Under the pieces are notes generated by a model. The model was not told the DNA's origin, did not search any database, and was given only the letters and a program-made list of their open reading frames with translations. Shown here piece after piece: positions 47,401 through 57,800 of a stretch of DNA of 64,000 bases. Both the position numbers and the translations under genes were made by a program. Positions within the stretch are counted from its first letter, which is position 1. Each line of letters starts with the position of its first letter. The DNA comes from Melastoma dodecandrum (lineage: Eukaryota > Streptophyta > Magnoliopsida > Myrtales > Melastomataceae): contig JARUPY010000559.1 of NCBI GenBank assembly GCA_029817715.1, positions 54,902-118,901 of the forward strand, in the 5' to 3' direction.

Positions 47401-49740
47401 CCACCCAGTGAATTCGCTTCACCCGACCTCCACACAAACACAATGAGAAGAGGAAAGAAGAAGGTTGCGAGAAGAAGAGGATCGACTTGTGTTGAGAGAG
47501 AAAGTGATTCATTCTCAACGATCCCACTATTGAAGCACGCAACCATTTGGTTGTGCCACTTATTAGCGAAGGGCAGATCATCCGCCAGCGGGTGTGCATA
47601 CCAGCGCCCCATTTGCTGGCAGATGCCTCAGCGACTGCTCCATGCTAACCTGCACCATGTCTGTCAGCATCTTCTTCTCTTCTTTTCGCCTTCCTCGGGT
47701 TGTTCTTCCCCGTGTGATTTTAGACATTATGTTACAGACTTTTAAAAAATGTTTCTCAAGGGTGTCCGGAGCTGGTGGCTCGGAATCTCTGATACGTGGA
47801 CTCCCTCAGTAACCTCAAGAGGGTTGTGAGCCTTCCTCTGGCATTTTTGGCGAGCCTTGTACTGTTTAGCTCAAGAAGCCCCGGGAATCACCGCCTTCCC
47901 TCATAAGATCGGATCGCGGTACTTGCTCCGGTCGCCTGCAGCACCAATGGTCAGCAACGCTCCTATACCCCGTATGCGTGGGCTCCCTCCCCCTGCAAAG
48001 ATCCGATTTTCCAGCACGTCGACAATTTTCAAATCAGTGCCGCCTTCCTCCGAAGTTAGTCGCATCCCTTCTTCCTTCCTCGAACTTAAGGAAGGACTCT
48101 AACGAGGGCCGTGCATTTCCTCCAGTCCGCTCTCGACGACCTTTCCTATACAAATTTGAGCAAGTCCACTATGGAAGGGACGGGATCTGCTTTCCAGGAT
48201 AACAGCCGATATTGTTCCGAGTGCTGGAGAGATTGTAGAGTGCCATCAAGGCGTCGATTCTTGGCCTGCTGGCGACCCCTTTCCTAGAATCCTCACTGAG
48301 GAAAAAGGGAATGGCCCCGGAGGAATCTCAGGAGTGGCTTATTTTACGGTGGAAGCAGACAGGGTAAAGCAAAATAGCAGTCAGCATATACTCCGGTAAG
48401 GTTCCATGCTATCTGATCGGAGGAAGCTGAACGATCGACCTACCTTCAAGGCGCACTGCTGCTATCCACAATCTTTACCTTATTGCCTGAGAGACAGGAC
48501 AACAGAAAGATAGTGATTGTCCATGCAATTTTACAAGACAAAAAAGGGAAGACAAGAGTCAGACGACAGTTTTCTAATTGAACAAATGATGCGACAAAAC
48601 ATCGCTCTCATTATTCAATCAAAGACAATGTACAATGAAGTGGGGGCATAGTGCAATCACAGACACTGACTTGGAAAAAAATACAAGGTGGCAAGGGGTG
48701 GAATCCATCATCTTTTATGCGTATAATGGAATGAAGTAATGAAAGAATCGCGTATGCGTGGACAAAACTGAACAGTCCTGTAAGGGTGAAACCATCGAAT
48801 TTCCCAAGGCAACAACTGAAAACACAACATGTGCTAAATTCGCTCCCATTACCCTGGTTTGATTCACCTCCCATCAAGTCTCCTATCCCAAAAGAAGAAA
48901 AAACCAGAGGTTATCATCGCCAAGAAGTGAAAAACATCCATTGGATCAAATCGCATCATGTCTCAAGAGCACTTTAGGGAAACAAAAAATCCATGGTGGG
49001 ATATCTTGCCGATGGAAGACCTAGATGTGCATGCAAAGAGACTGGAAAAGATATAATATGGGAAAAAAAAGCATCCAAAATCATAAGGAAAAGCAAAGGG
49101 GAAAAAAGGAGAGATTTTGACCGAGATAAACCCATGAACAATAACCAATCAAGTAGGCCTCCTAAAACGCCCACTACTGAAAAAGCCAAACGAACACCGT
49201 TTCCCGAAGCCAACGGAAACGACATACCTTTTTAAATCCATGTAAAAGTCATAGTCAATGATGATAACAATCAACAGTAACCAGAGAATCAACGCATAAA
49301 ATTACAACAACTAAATCAAACCAACTTTCCACAAAATCACCTGCATAACTCACCTTTAGAAAACAGAGAGAAAGAAGAAAGATCCTCGGCGAACCAATCC
49401 CCGACCCTTTCTGACATTGCTCTTGGTGGGGTTGGGGGGGGGATAAAACTATGAACCGAGCCCTGTAATGAGTCTAAGAAAACATGTATTCCAAAGACTG
49501 ACATAACCCAGAACCCCAAAAATCAATGCAATTTTATCTTTTCAAGGGCAGGTGTACTGATTGCAGATTCAACTCGGGACAAGGGCATAGAAGTCAGCCA
49601 GTGCAGCGAATTCAATCAACATACCAACCCAGAATCCAACAAATAGCAACCCCGAACTACCACCAATCAAATCACCATAGCGCAACCTGAAATCCCCCAT
49701 CAGGGGGGGAAAAGGCAAAAGAAAAGGAAAAGGGACATAC
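44467..49740. other. Long region without a confident gene
   Basis: About 5.3 kb. From 44640 to 47100 the sequence is AT-rich with low complexity (for example tgtgtgtgtgtgggtg at about 44738). Between 47240 and 48420 open frames appear on both strands (minus frame with PVPADYRTLVLVDTSSKDIR), but none shows a family I know and stops interrupt all extended readings. From 48500 to 49740 the sequence looks like introns or spacer of the minus-strand exon that starts at 50136. Confidence 0.35.
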
Positions 49741-50136
49741 CTTTCGTCCCTTGGACGGCGAGGTTTGAGGAGGGGCGAGTAGATGCGGCCCCATCGCGGA
49801 GCTCGCCGTCTGCGGCGAGGCAAGAGATCGAGGGGCTGGACGGGCGTCGGAGAGTAGGCGGCGGCACAACCTCTGGGAGCTCTTTGGTGAGTGAGGCGAG
49901 ATCTCCCTAGCGGCCAGGAGGGCGAACCTCCAGAGTCCGCGCGGACCTGAGGAGGAGGTCGAGGGGCCTCGGCGCGGACGGGGCCCGAGGGGTCCGTCGG
50001 GGAATCGGCCTCGGATTCCGCCGTCCGGCCGGTCGGGCGGAGGGAGGGCCGTGGTAGAGTCAGCCTCCATGTCTTGGTGAGGGGGAGGGAGCATGGAGTG
50101 GATGGGCGATTTGGAGGCAAAGGTTGGGTTTTCCAT
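49741..50136 (-). CDS. Possible first exon of an unrecognised minus-strand gene
   Basis: A GC-rich open frame starts MENPTFASKSPIHSMLPPPH and runs 132 codons to a strong donor (aag/gtatgt at 49740). It is Pro/Arg/Ser-rich, with LWRFALLAAREISPHSPKSS and QRLCRRLLSDARPA in the middle. Two other frames across the same stretch are also open, as expected for GC-rich DNA, so coding is not proven. The sequence below looks intronic but I could not find the next exon. A plausible real 5' exon of unknown function. Confidence 0.4.
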
Positions 50137-51177
50137 TGGTGGGCGTGGGAATTTCGGGAGTTATTTTTTAGGACAAAAGAACGGTTTGAGGTTTCGGGGG
50201 GTTTGGGGGAAGTTTAAGGCAATGTCCTTGTCCTTAGATCATTCCTATGCTTATTAGCTTGTAAGTAAGAAAAGATTCCGACTGAATTTTTTTAATTGAT
50301 GTTGAAATTCCACACGAACTAACCAGGAACACTTTTTACATAATAAATAAATTACTTCATGAGAATAGTATAATAATTCTAAAAAAAGAATGCTGGACCT
50401 CTGGAGGAATTGGCGTAGCAAGCCTCAGATTGAAAGTACGTAGTTGCTTGAATTGGAACAAGTTTGACTTTGGTTTTGAAGTGAATTCCGATGCCAAATA
50501 TTTCGGTATAATATGATTTGTATGGTCCCGGACATTTAAAACTAAATATTATGTTAATCAACGGATAGCAATTTACAATAATAATAAACCACAGGAACCG
50601 CCGTAATCCCTAACGTGGGTTCTACTTGTTCCTTTCCCCCGCCCCTGTGGTTGAGGCATCATCATCATAACCTCATCCCAAATTAACGTCCGGTGAGCCC
50701 GAGAGAATCCACCACCTTTTCCTCATTTACCCCACCTTTTTCCCTTATTCTAAAAAAAAAAAACGTGGAAACTCCGTCGTAGAGTGAAAGCAATTGCTTC
50801 CTCCCCAAGGTAAAATAAAAAACACATTCCCAAAAAAGCATGAGGGACCATTGGGATATTTTCCCCCTTTTTCATGTGTTGAAAAGTGAGAGAATGAAAA
50901 ATTCGTTTCGTGTAATCCAAGAGAAACCAGAACGTGTCTTCGTTCTCTTTTTTTTTTTTTTCCCGGACAACCAGCAAACCACCATTGATTGAACTAAACT
51001 AATATCGTAGTTTCTAACCCTTTGAACGAGTCCCAACGGTCCCAGAAAGACAGAGGTATTAATTTATCCATTACCTTATCGTTATTGGAGGGGTGGAAGA
51101 TTTGGCAGACAAAGAGATCATATAACAAAAAAAAAAAAGGCAGAACAAAAACCTCCAAGTAGGATGTGCCTCCAGAA
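50137..51177. other. Intergenic region
   Basis: No gene seen. AT-rich, with several A and T runs. Confidence 0.45.
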
Positions 51178-53932
51178 CTAGATCTTGATGTTGAAGTAGT
51201 CGACAGTCCGAAGTGATGCAACCTCACGTAACCGTCTTCGCCTCCGCTGGAGAAAACTGCACGTGAAAGAAGAAAGGCCAGGCTTAGCCGTGTCAGGTTC
51301 TAACTAGACGCGAGTTCTTGATTGTTGCAAAGTCAACGTAAACAAATGATAGGATTAAAAAAAGAAACAAGTTTCAATGTGACTTCTTAGTCGCACCTTT
51401 TCCCGTCGGATTTGAATGCGCGTGCGTTGATAGGCCCAAAGTGCCCTTATGAACGCCTTCCAATTTTCTTCCTTGGAGGATCTGCACGAAATCAGAACAG
51501 GGAAACCACGAGTTTACTAGCAGAAGCTAGCAATATTGGTCGTCTAATATCCAAAGAAAAAAATGTAGTCCACCTTATCGTAGAATTTTGCTTCGAATTA
51601 TCCTGCAACGTCGTGATCAAGTCAAACGTCACGGATGAAGGCATCTTGACAACCACCAATGACCTCACCTAGAGGATAATAAGAGACCAAGCATGAAACC
51701 ACCTTAGCCCTGTTTTAGAAATGAAAAAAAAACCAACAGTAAATTCATCACAGTGACTTACATGATCAAGGAGAGGAGAACATTGCAACTGCCATTGACA
51801 GGACGCTCAGTGGACATAAGTTTTGAGAAGCGTCAAAGTTCTTGAGTCCCCCAGAGCCTTAAAAGATTAATCACCAAAACAAAACCAAAGTAATAAAAGT
51901 TAAGCTCCTCCACGTTCGATACAGTGTTTTAAAATGCCTGAACAGAACACAACCTTGGCAGACTTATCCTGAGAGCCAGTGACCGAAATGCCGACCCCAA
52001 TTTCAGCAGCCATTGTCAGGGAGGTAATGGTCTTCTTATGATCCAGATTCCCTTGTCTGACTCCTTAAGAAGCCTTTCCTGGACCTGAGATCCACAATCC
52101 ATAAGAGCAATAGACAGAGACTGAACATCACAATAACAATGAACCAAGCACATCAAGGATGCTTATAGAGCAATACAGTAAATGTAAAAATCAGCACGCC
52201 GATATTTAAGATTCTCCATGCCAGGAAGAAGACACATTTGACCCAACTCAGAAAGGAAAAAATAAAAACTTGTCGGCTTTCACAACTGAACACATTACAT
52301 ACCTCAGAATCCCAGACACGTATGATAGAGTCCTTCTCCAGCACTGATAATAGTCTCATGTTCAAAGGACCCCAGATACTGCTCTGTTTTTTATTCTACC
52401 TTGATGCCCTCTAAGGATAAGCTCACCAAGAATTCACCGGACTCACTGCAAAATGAGTAAGTAAATTTAGAAAGACACAAATATCTAAATGCAATCTATA
52501 CTCATGAGAAATGCATCAGTGTTAATGCTGCTGTCCCACCTAATCAAACCTCGCCATGCTACATTCGGGCTCGAGACCAAAAGGACCTGTTTGTTAACTA
52601 GCAGTATGCTTACTCAGTCCCTGGACTAAAATTTTACAAATTATGTGATCACCCTTAGTTGAGATAGTATTAACAAACAATCTATTTATGGTGCACCAAG
52701 GATAATTACTACACATTGTCTGATGAACCACCCAATCTGTTCATAAGCTTGTCGAGGAAGAAACTAAGAGACATGAAAATATCTCCAAGCATTCAAAAAT
52801 CCCCCGCCATATGGTCTAAAAAGAATTTAATCCAATTTTAGTAAGCTAAAATATTATGGAGTCCTTGAACAGATACTTAAAAAAGCTGCAACACCGAAAG
52901 GATTGAAACATCATGCAAAGAAAACTATAAACTAAAGCAGGCAGCACAACTAACACGGGAGTTCTGACATTCCAAGGAAAGAAACCCTGAAACAGTTCAT
53001 CAAACAACACTTACTAGACAAATCAGAAACTACCGAGCAAAGGGAACAACAGCAATTCGACAAATAGTCTTCAGCATGCATTCAATATGCGAGAGAATGA
53101 CTGCCTTAGCATGCACAACACAGAAGAAATCCTCAACCAGGTAAATCTAAATATCCCCCCAGCGCCTCCCCCCTGAATAATCCAATTTTCATGGAAGTAA
53201 AACAACCCAACATGTTATCCCACGAACAGTTCACTCATCAACGTCTTCCAAAAACCACAAGCCCTCCTCAAAACATAGCAAACACAATGCAACTACATCC
53301 CAATCCATATGTATGAAACTCGAAACACTTCCCATGAAAAGGGGCAACATAAAAAAAATAGTAGAGGGAAATTGATGTTCGAACTACACTGATCGGCAGG
53401 ATCTCTTGCAATCCGCTTGACATGGAAATTGCAGACCAAAAAAAAACCTCCATGAAGTGATCCTTTTAGTGATAACAGCCAGCTTATCCCCGACGGAGAA
53501 GTCCACAGGACCTCGCCGGAGAATCAAAACTAAACGTAAAACAGCTGTCTACCGTACTGCACGTTCCACAGCTTTGCAGTCCGATCGGCACTGCCAGTTA
53601 TAAGCCTCCATCGAATTCCCTGAGCAGAAGAAACCACTGCATCACTTCCTCAAAAAACCCAAACCATAAAACCTAACCCCCGCCCCCCCCCCCCCCCCGT
53701 CCCCGCCCCCCCAAACAATCAAAGTCGAAACCCTGAAAACCGCTTACGGGAGACATCGCAGGACCAGACAGCGAGTTGTGGCCTCGATACGTGGCCGAGG
53801 CGCTCGCCGTTGTCGGCAAACCAGACGATAGGGTGGTGATCCTTGGCGCAGGAGAAGAAGGAGATCTCCTTCCCGGTTTTACTTGAGGAAGGTGAGCGGC
53901 CTCTCGTGGCCTTTCATCAGTATTGGCCTCAT
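51178..53932 (-). pseudogene. Unprocessed pseudogene of eIF3 subunit i (TIF3I1, WD40)
   Basis: Homology to the WD40 protein eIF3i runs from its first to its last codon, in order and with introns kept. Start at 53932: [17 protein letters not shown], then TAA where Tyr is expected. [17 protein letters not shown] follows with flanking frameshifts. RLITGSADRTAKLWNVQ lies at about 53580-53620, an HVKRIARDPADQ equivalent at about 53390, and NETIISAGE with IIRVWDSE at about 52310-52370. TITSLT with TGSQDKSAK is at about 51960-52050, RTLTLLKTYV at about 51830, and SVTTTDH-like text at about 51600-51670. The end is SSGGEDGYVRLHHF then, after a frameshift, DYFNIKI and the normal stop at 51178. At least one nonsense change and several indels break it. 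The functional gene is presumably elsewhere. Confidence 0.9.
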
Positions 53933-55049
53933 TGGTCGCTTCCCTGTGCTTTATTTTCCGAACCTCCGCCGGAAGCTTCACCCGGTGGAGGAGGAGGGCT
54001 GCGGAGATTAGGGTTTTTGGTAAGTCGGTCGAGCTTGTGATGACGGGCAAAGAGATAAAAAGTTGGTATATGATATACTTGGTTGGAAGAACATTACATT
54101 TTGAGACATAAGGTCTTGGCCGGGAGGCCCATCTCTGAGAGTGAATATGTGCAATTAGTTTTCGGAAAAGTTATGGGCTCACAATTTTGGCCTCTTCCCC
54201 ACATGACAAGCCCATAAATGGAAAACTTAGCTTCTTAATAAATGACCTCATTGTTACATCCCTCCAGCTCCCGCATCTAATCATTGGACCATTAAAACCT
54301 TGTTTTCTTTTGTTTTAATTCCCAATTAGTTAAACTTATGAACCCATAGTTGAGATTTTTCTTTAATAGTTTGGGTCATGTGGATTTAGACCATGTGTTA
54401 ATGATTGTTTATGTGCATGAGGTTCATAAAATTTGCCACAAAACCCTCTCAAATCCGGATACATATGTTTGGAATAACCCACCTTTTATTTTCAAGTAAA
54501 ATGTGTCGAATTCTAATTGGAGAAGTTTTTAAAACGAAATCAATATACACATAAAATTTGGGAATTATAAAATGCTTTTTTCAATATAAGGGCATCAATA
54601 AGATTGTATCATATATCTATATTCATTTTACGGCCGTTTAACAGGTGAAGTGAAATTTTTAAAGAGTTAGGTTGGTAGTGGCCCTTTTATCTTTTGTTTG
54701 GTCCTGCGGATTCCTTTTGAGTGTTGTTGTCCTTAGCTTCTAATTACACACGTCATCTTCTTTTAAGACAATGTGATTGCTCATTTTATTTTTAATTTTT
54801 TGTTATTTTTAGGAAGCCGAAATTAGTAAATATTGAATAAGTAGTAGTTTACGGCGAATCTGCAGGCAGACCCTTTTTGCCTAAAAAGCCTTGTGTCCTA
54901 AGCCCGATTCCTAGGGACAACCTCAAACCTTAGTTTTAGAAAGCTTCGTGGCTTTAAGAATGTTTCCCGGGGTGTCAAACGAACATTTTTTGTTTGTTCA
55001 ATTCCTCCTCATCATCAAGGAAAAGGAAGGCACACTTTGTTTCCTATCG
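53933..55049. other. Intergenic region
   Basis: AT-rich and without recognised genes. The part next to 55049 should hold the polcalcin promoter and leader. Confidence 0.45.
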
Positions 55050-55304
55050 ATGGCCAACGACGGTTTGGAGAAGGCCGAGCTCGACCGCATCTTCAAGAGG
55101 TTCGATGCGAATGGGGACGGCCAGATATCCTCCTCGGAGCTCGGCGATGCACTGAAGTCCCTGGGGTCGGTAACCGCCGACGAGGTCAAGAGGATGATGG
55201 CCGAGATCGACACCGACGGTGATGGATTCATATCGTACCAGGAGTTCCTCGACTTCGCCAAGGCCAACCCCGGGTTGATGAAGGATGTAGCCAAGGTCTT
55301 CTGA
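55050..55304 (+). CDS. Polcalcin (two-EF-hand pollen calcium-binding protein)
   Basis: A single exon for 84 residues, the usual polcalcin size. There are two canonical EF-hand loops: residues 19-30 (DANGDGQISSSE) and 54-65 (DTDGDGFISYQE), each with Asp at positions 1, 3 and 5 (or Asn) and Glu at 12. It ends FAKANPGLMKDVAKVF, typical of the family. These cytosolic proteins bind calcium in pollen and form dimers; they are known cross-reactive pollen allergens. The start MANDGLEKAELDRIFKRF is chosen because family members begin there, although an in-frame ATG exists 34 codons upstream. No damage seen. A gypsy LTR begins about 170 bp after the stop codon. Confidence 0.95.
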   Translation: MANDGLEKAELDRIFKRFDANGDGQISSSELGDALKSLGSVTADEVKRMMAEIDTDGDGFISYQEFLDFAKANPGLMKDVAKVF

Positions 55305-55564
55305 AAAAGAAAGGAAGCCTTTCAATATCGAAACCTCAGTTTCTTGACGCTACATTTTTGTTGTAGTTGTTGAGGGTGCGACACGTTCATTTTGGGTGTG
55401 CTTTCATTCTTCATCAAGAGTGCAGACACCCATTTGCTTAAAAGAAAATAATGACAAATATGAATCCTAGGAATATGTTGACATGGCAATTAATTTTGGG
55501 CCTGGGTTTAGAACAGAAACCCAGTAATCCCTCAAGTCACACTCTGAGTCGGCCCAAGATATAG

Positions 55565-55690
55565 TCGTCTAGGCCGACTCACGACGAAGTCGATTAGACC
55601 GACCCACGATGAAGTCGACTAGGTCGATTTATGATGAAGTCGACTAGGTCGACTTATGAACGGGGTCGACTAGGTCGACTCACAACGAAA
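55565..55690 (+). repeat. Five degenerate 25-bp repeats rich in gtcgac
   Basis: Units starting at about 55565, 55590, 55615, 55640 and 55666 follow the pattern tcgactaggtcgacttatga then gaag. They lie upstream of the LTR TATA box, and further single gtcgac motifs continue to about 55820. Confidence 0.75.
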
Positions 55691-56006
55691 GAGTATGGTG
55701 ATCAAAGTCAATCAAGATGACTCAACAGTAGCTAGGTCTACTAGTAGGGTCAAGTCGACGGAATCCTGGATAAGTCGACCAAGTCGATCGTAGTCCGTAC
55801 AGATCAGCCAAGTCGACGAGGTTGAAATAAATTTATTCATTTTCAATCACGTTTGTTAAAGATCGTAACTGATCTTAAATATCCAGGAACGTGATCCCAT
55901 ATATCAAGGGGGTTGTTGAGACACTCCCACGACATTAGGGATCACGATCTATAACACGATCTGCAAAACGATCTGTCTGTTACGCGTTAATCACGTACAA
56001 GTCCTC

Positions 56007-56015
56007 TATAAATAG
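56007..56015 (+). promoter_or_regulatory. TATA box of the gypsy LTR
   Basis: tataaatag in the context cctctataaatagcagagg, the expected U3/R position of an LTR promoter. Confidence 0.6.
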
Positions 56016-56139
56016 CAGAGGAATTTTTCAAGACAGTGGACGACCATACACAGCCAAAACTCTGAAGTTTGTTCGTCAACCTTAGGAATTAGATGCCCTG
56101 ACCCGGTTTATAGGTCAATTACCCTTCCACCGACAGAGT

Positions 56140-56325
56140 GAGCTCATAGGGCCTTTGCCGTCAATCCTCCGCCAGCGACACCACCGACGAAGTGAGCTCG
56201 TAGGGCCTTCGTCACAACTCTCCACCAGCGACCACCCCCGACAAAGCGAGCTTCCAAGGCCTTCGTCACGACCTTCCACCAGCAACCACCACAGACGGAG
56301 CGAGCTTCCAAGGCCTTCGTCACGC
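56140..56325 (+). repeat. 54-bp tandem repeat, about 3.5 copies
   Basis: Copies start at 56140, 56194, 56248 and 56302 (gagctc or gagctt, then agggcctt-type text, then a ccaccagcgac-type block). The copies are diverged. Confidence 0.8.
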
Positions 56326-56588
56326 GTTCTCCGCCGCTACAAGATCCCACATCGTCACCACCGTTTCCCTTTTTCCCTTTTAATGGCTGTAAGCCCTTTA
56401 CTTTTAATTCTCTAAAGATTGTAAGACTTGCATTATTTCTGTATAAAGTTAGTGCATCTTCTTACTGGCGACCACAATACAACTACCGTGAGTCCATTGC
56501 CAAATATTTCCGACGTGATCCGTTCCGTGCGCGAACACGTTTTTGGCGACCACAGTGGGAGCAGAAGAAAAAAAAATCTTAGTCTCAA

Positions 56589-57800
56589 ATGCCAAGAAAT
56601 ACTCGAAGCCGTGAGTCTCACAATCCCTTAGATGGGGAAAACCAGTCAGAACTTCCTCCGGGAATAAGCTTGCAAGCGCCGGCCCTAGGAGGCCAGGCAA
56701 CTACAGACCAGTCGGAACTTCCTCCGGGAATGGACTTGCCAGCGCCGGCCCTGGGAGGCCAGGCAGCTACAAATCAGTCCACCTTTGATTCACATACCCC
56801 GTCCGAATTTATTTCAAGACTGGAGTTCCACAAGAAACTGGGGGATGTGCGTCAGGAGTTGACTGATATGAAGGGTATTCTAATGGATGTCCAAACCCTA
56901 ATAGGGCGTCTTTCTGGCCCGAGAAACGAGGAAAGAGTAAGACCTCATATGAGAGAAACCCCCTTTAGGGAGTCTACGTTCATGACAGACGCTCGACGGA
57001 CTGCTCAAGGGCCACGTAACGTGACTTTTGAGCAATATGAGATAAGGACAAATGCTCTTTTCGAACCCGGGAATCTGGTTCCCCCTGGTCGACCCTCTTC
57101 TTCACGTAATCGACCAACGAATACGTATTGGAATGAGGCAAAGAACTTTTCAAGAGGAAGCAGATCGAGGGGAGGAATTTTATTCCGTCACGTCGCCGTC
57201 TTGTGGAAAAGAACCTGTAATCGCCGCGACTGGAGACCCCTTTGATCTTGGATCCCTAGGTGGAAACTTTCCGGAGGAGCCTTCTTTCTACATGAGGGCT
57301 CCAGCGAATCAGGCAATGTGGGGAAAAGAATCTCCGTACAGCCCGATAATGTTCGACTCGACCTCCAGCGCAGGCCCCAGTTAATACCCCCAGACTTGAG
57401 GGAGGCCATAACTCAGGTTATAGAGCAAGTCGTCCCCGGAATAGCCTCGGCGAGACGATGCCTGTTTGTACAGGGTCTCCCTATCCTGCATATGTCGACA
57501 GGGATTTCCCTCCTTCCTTAGAGGTTATAAGGTGCCCGACTTTACCACGTTTTATGTCGGGGTGAAGATGAAAATGACCCCACTCGAGCATGTCGCTCGC
57601 TTCAACTCACAACACTTGGTGAGGCGGCTGGGAACGACTTTTGGAAAACTGAAGCTCTTCCCTAACTCGTTAACGGGAGATGCCTTTACTTGGTATGGCG
57701 AGTTTGCCGCCAGGGACAGAAAGCCTCGTGGAACTCAGATGCAGTCTATGTTCGTTAAGACCTTTGCTCGAACTGGACACCCCCAATGTCGATGTTTGAG
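56589..57800 (+). pseudogene. Gypsy gag (frame-broken)
   Basis: Opens with MPRNTRSRESHNPLDGENQ and contains a doubled 22-residue segment (QSELPPGISLQAPALGGQ and QSELPPGMDLPAPALGGQ). After frameshifts the conserved gag core appears at about 57520-57760: RGYKVPDFTTFYVGVKMK, LEHVARFNSQHLVRRLG and LKLFPNSLTGDAFTWYGEF. Further gag-like text (VHAIFDWALSKEERIRVLK) continues at about 58215-58275. Confidence 0.8.

Larger units (their letters stand above)
55476..56541 (+). repeat. 5' LTR of the gypsy element (boundaries approximate)
   Basis: The start is inferred from tgttgac and the end from the primer-binding-type site ttggcgaccacagtggg. It contains a TATA box (tataaatag, 56007-56015), a GTCGAC-rich repeat in the upstream part and 54-bp repeats downstream. 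The other LTR is not in the window, so the ends cannot be confirmed. Confidence 0.55.

Noticed and set aside
47240..48200. Overlapping frames on both strands, one with PVPADYRTLVLVDTSSKDIR
   Set aside because: I could not connect them to any protein family and stops break all longer readings. Might be a decayed gene.
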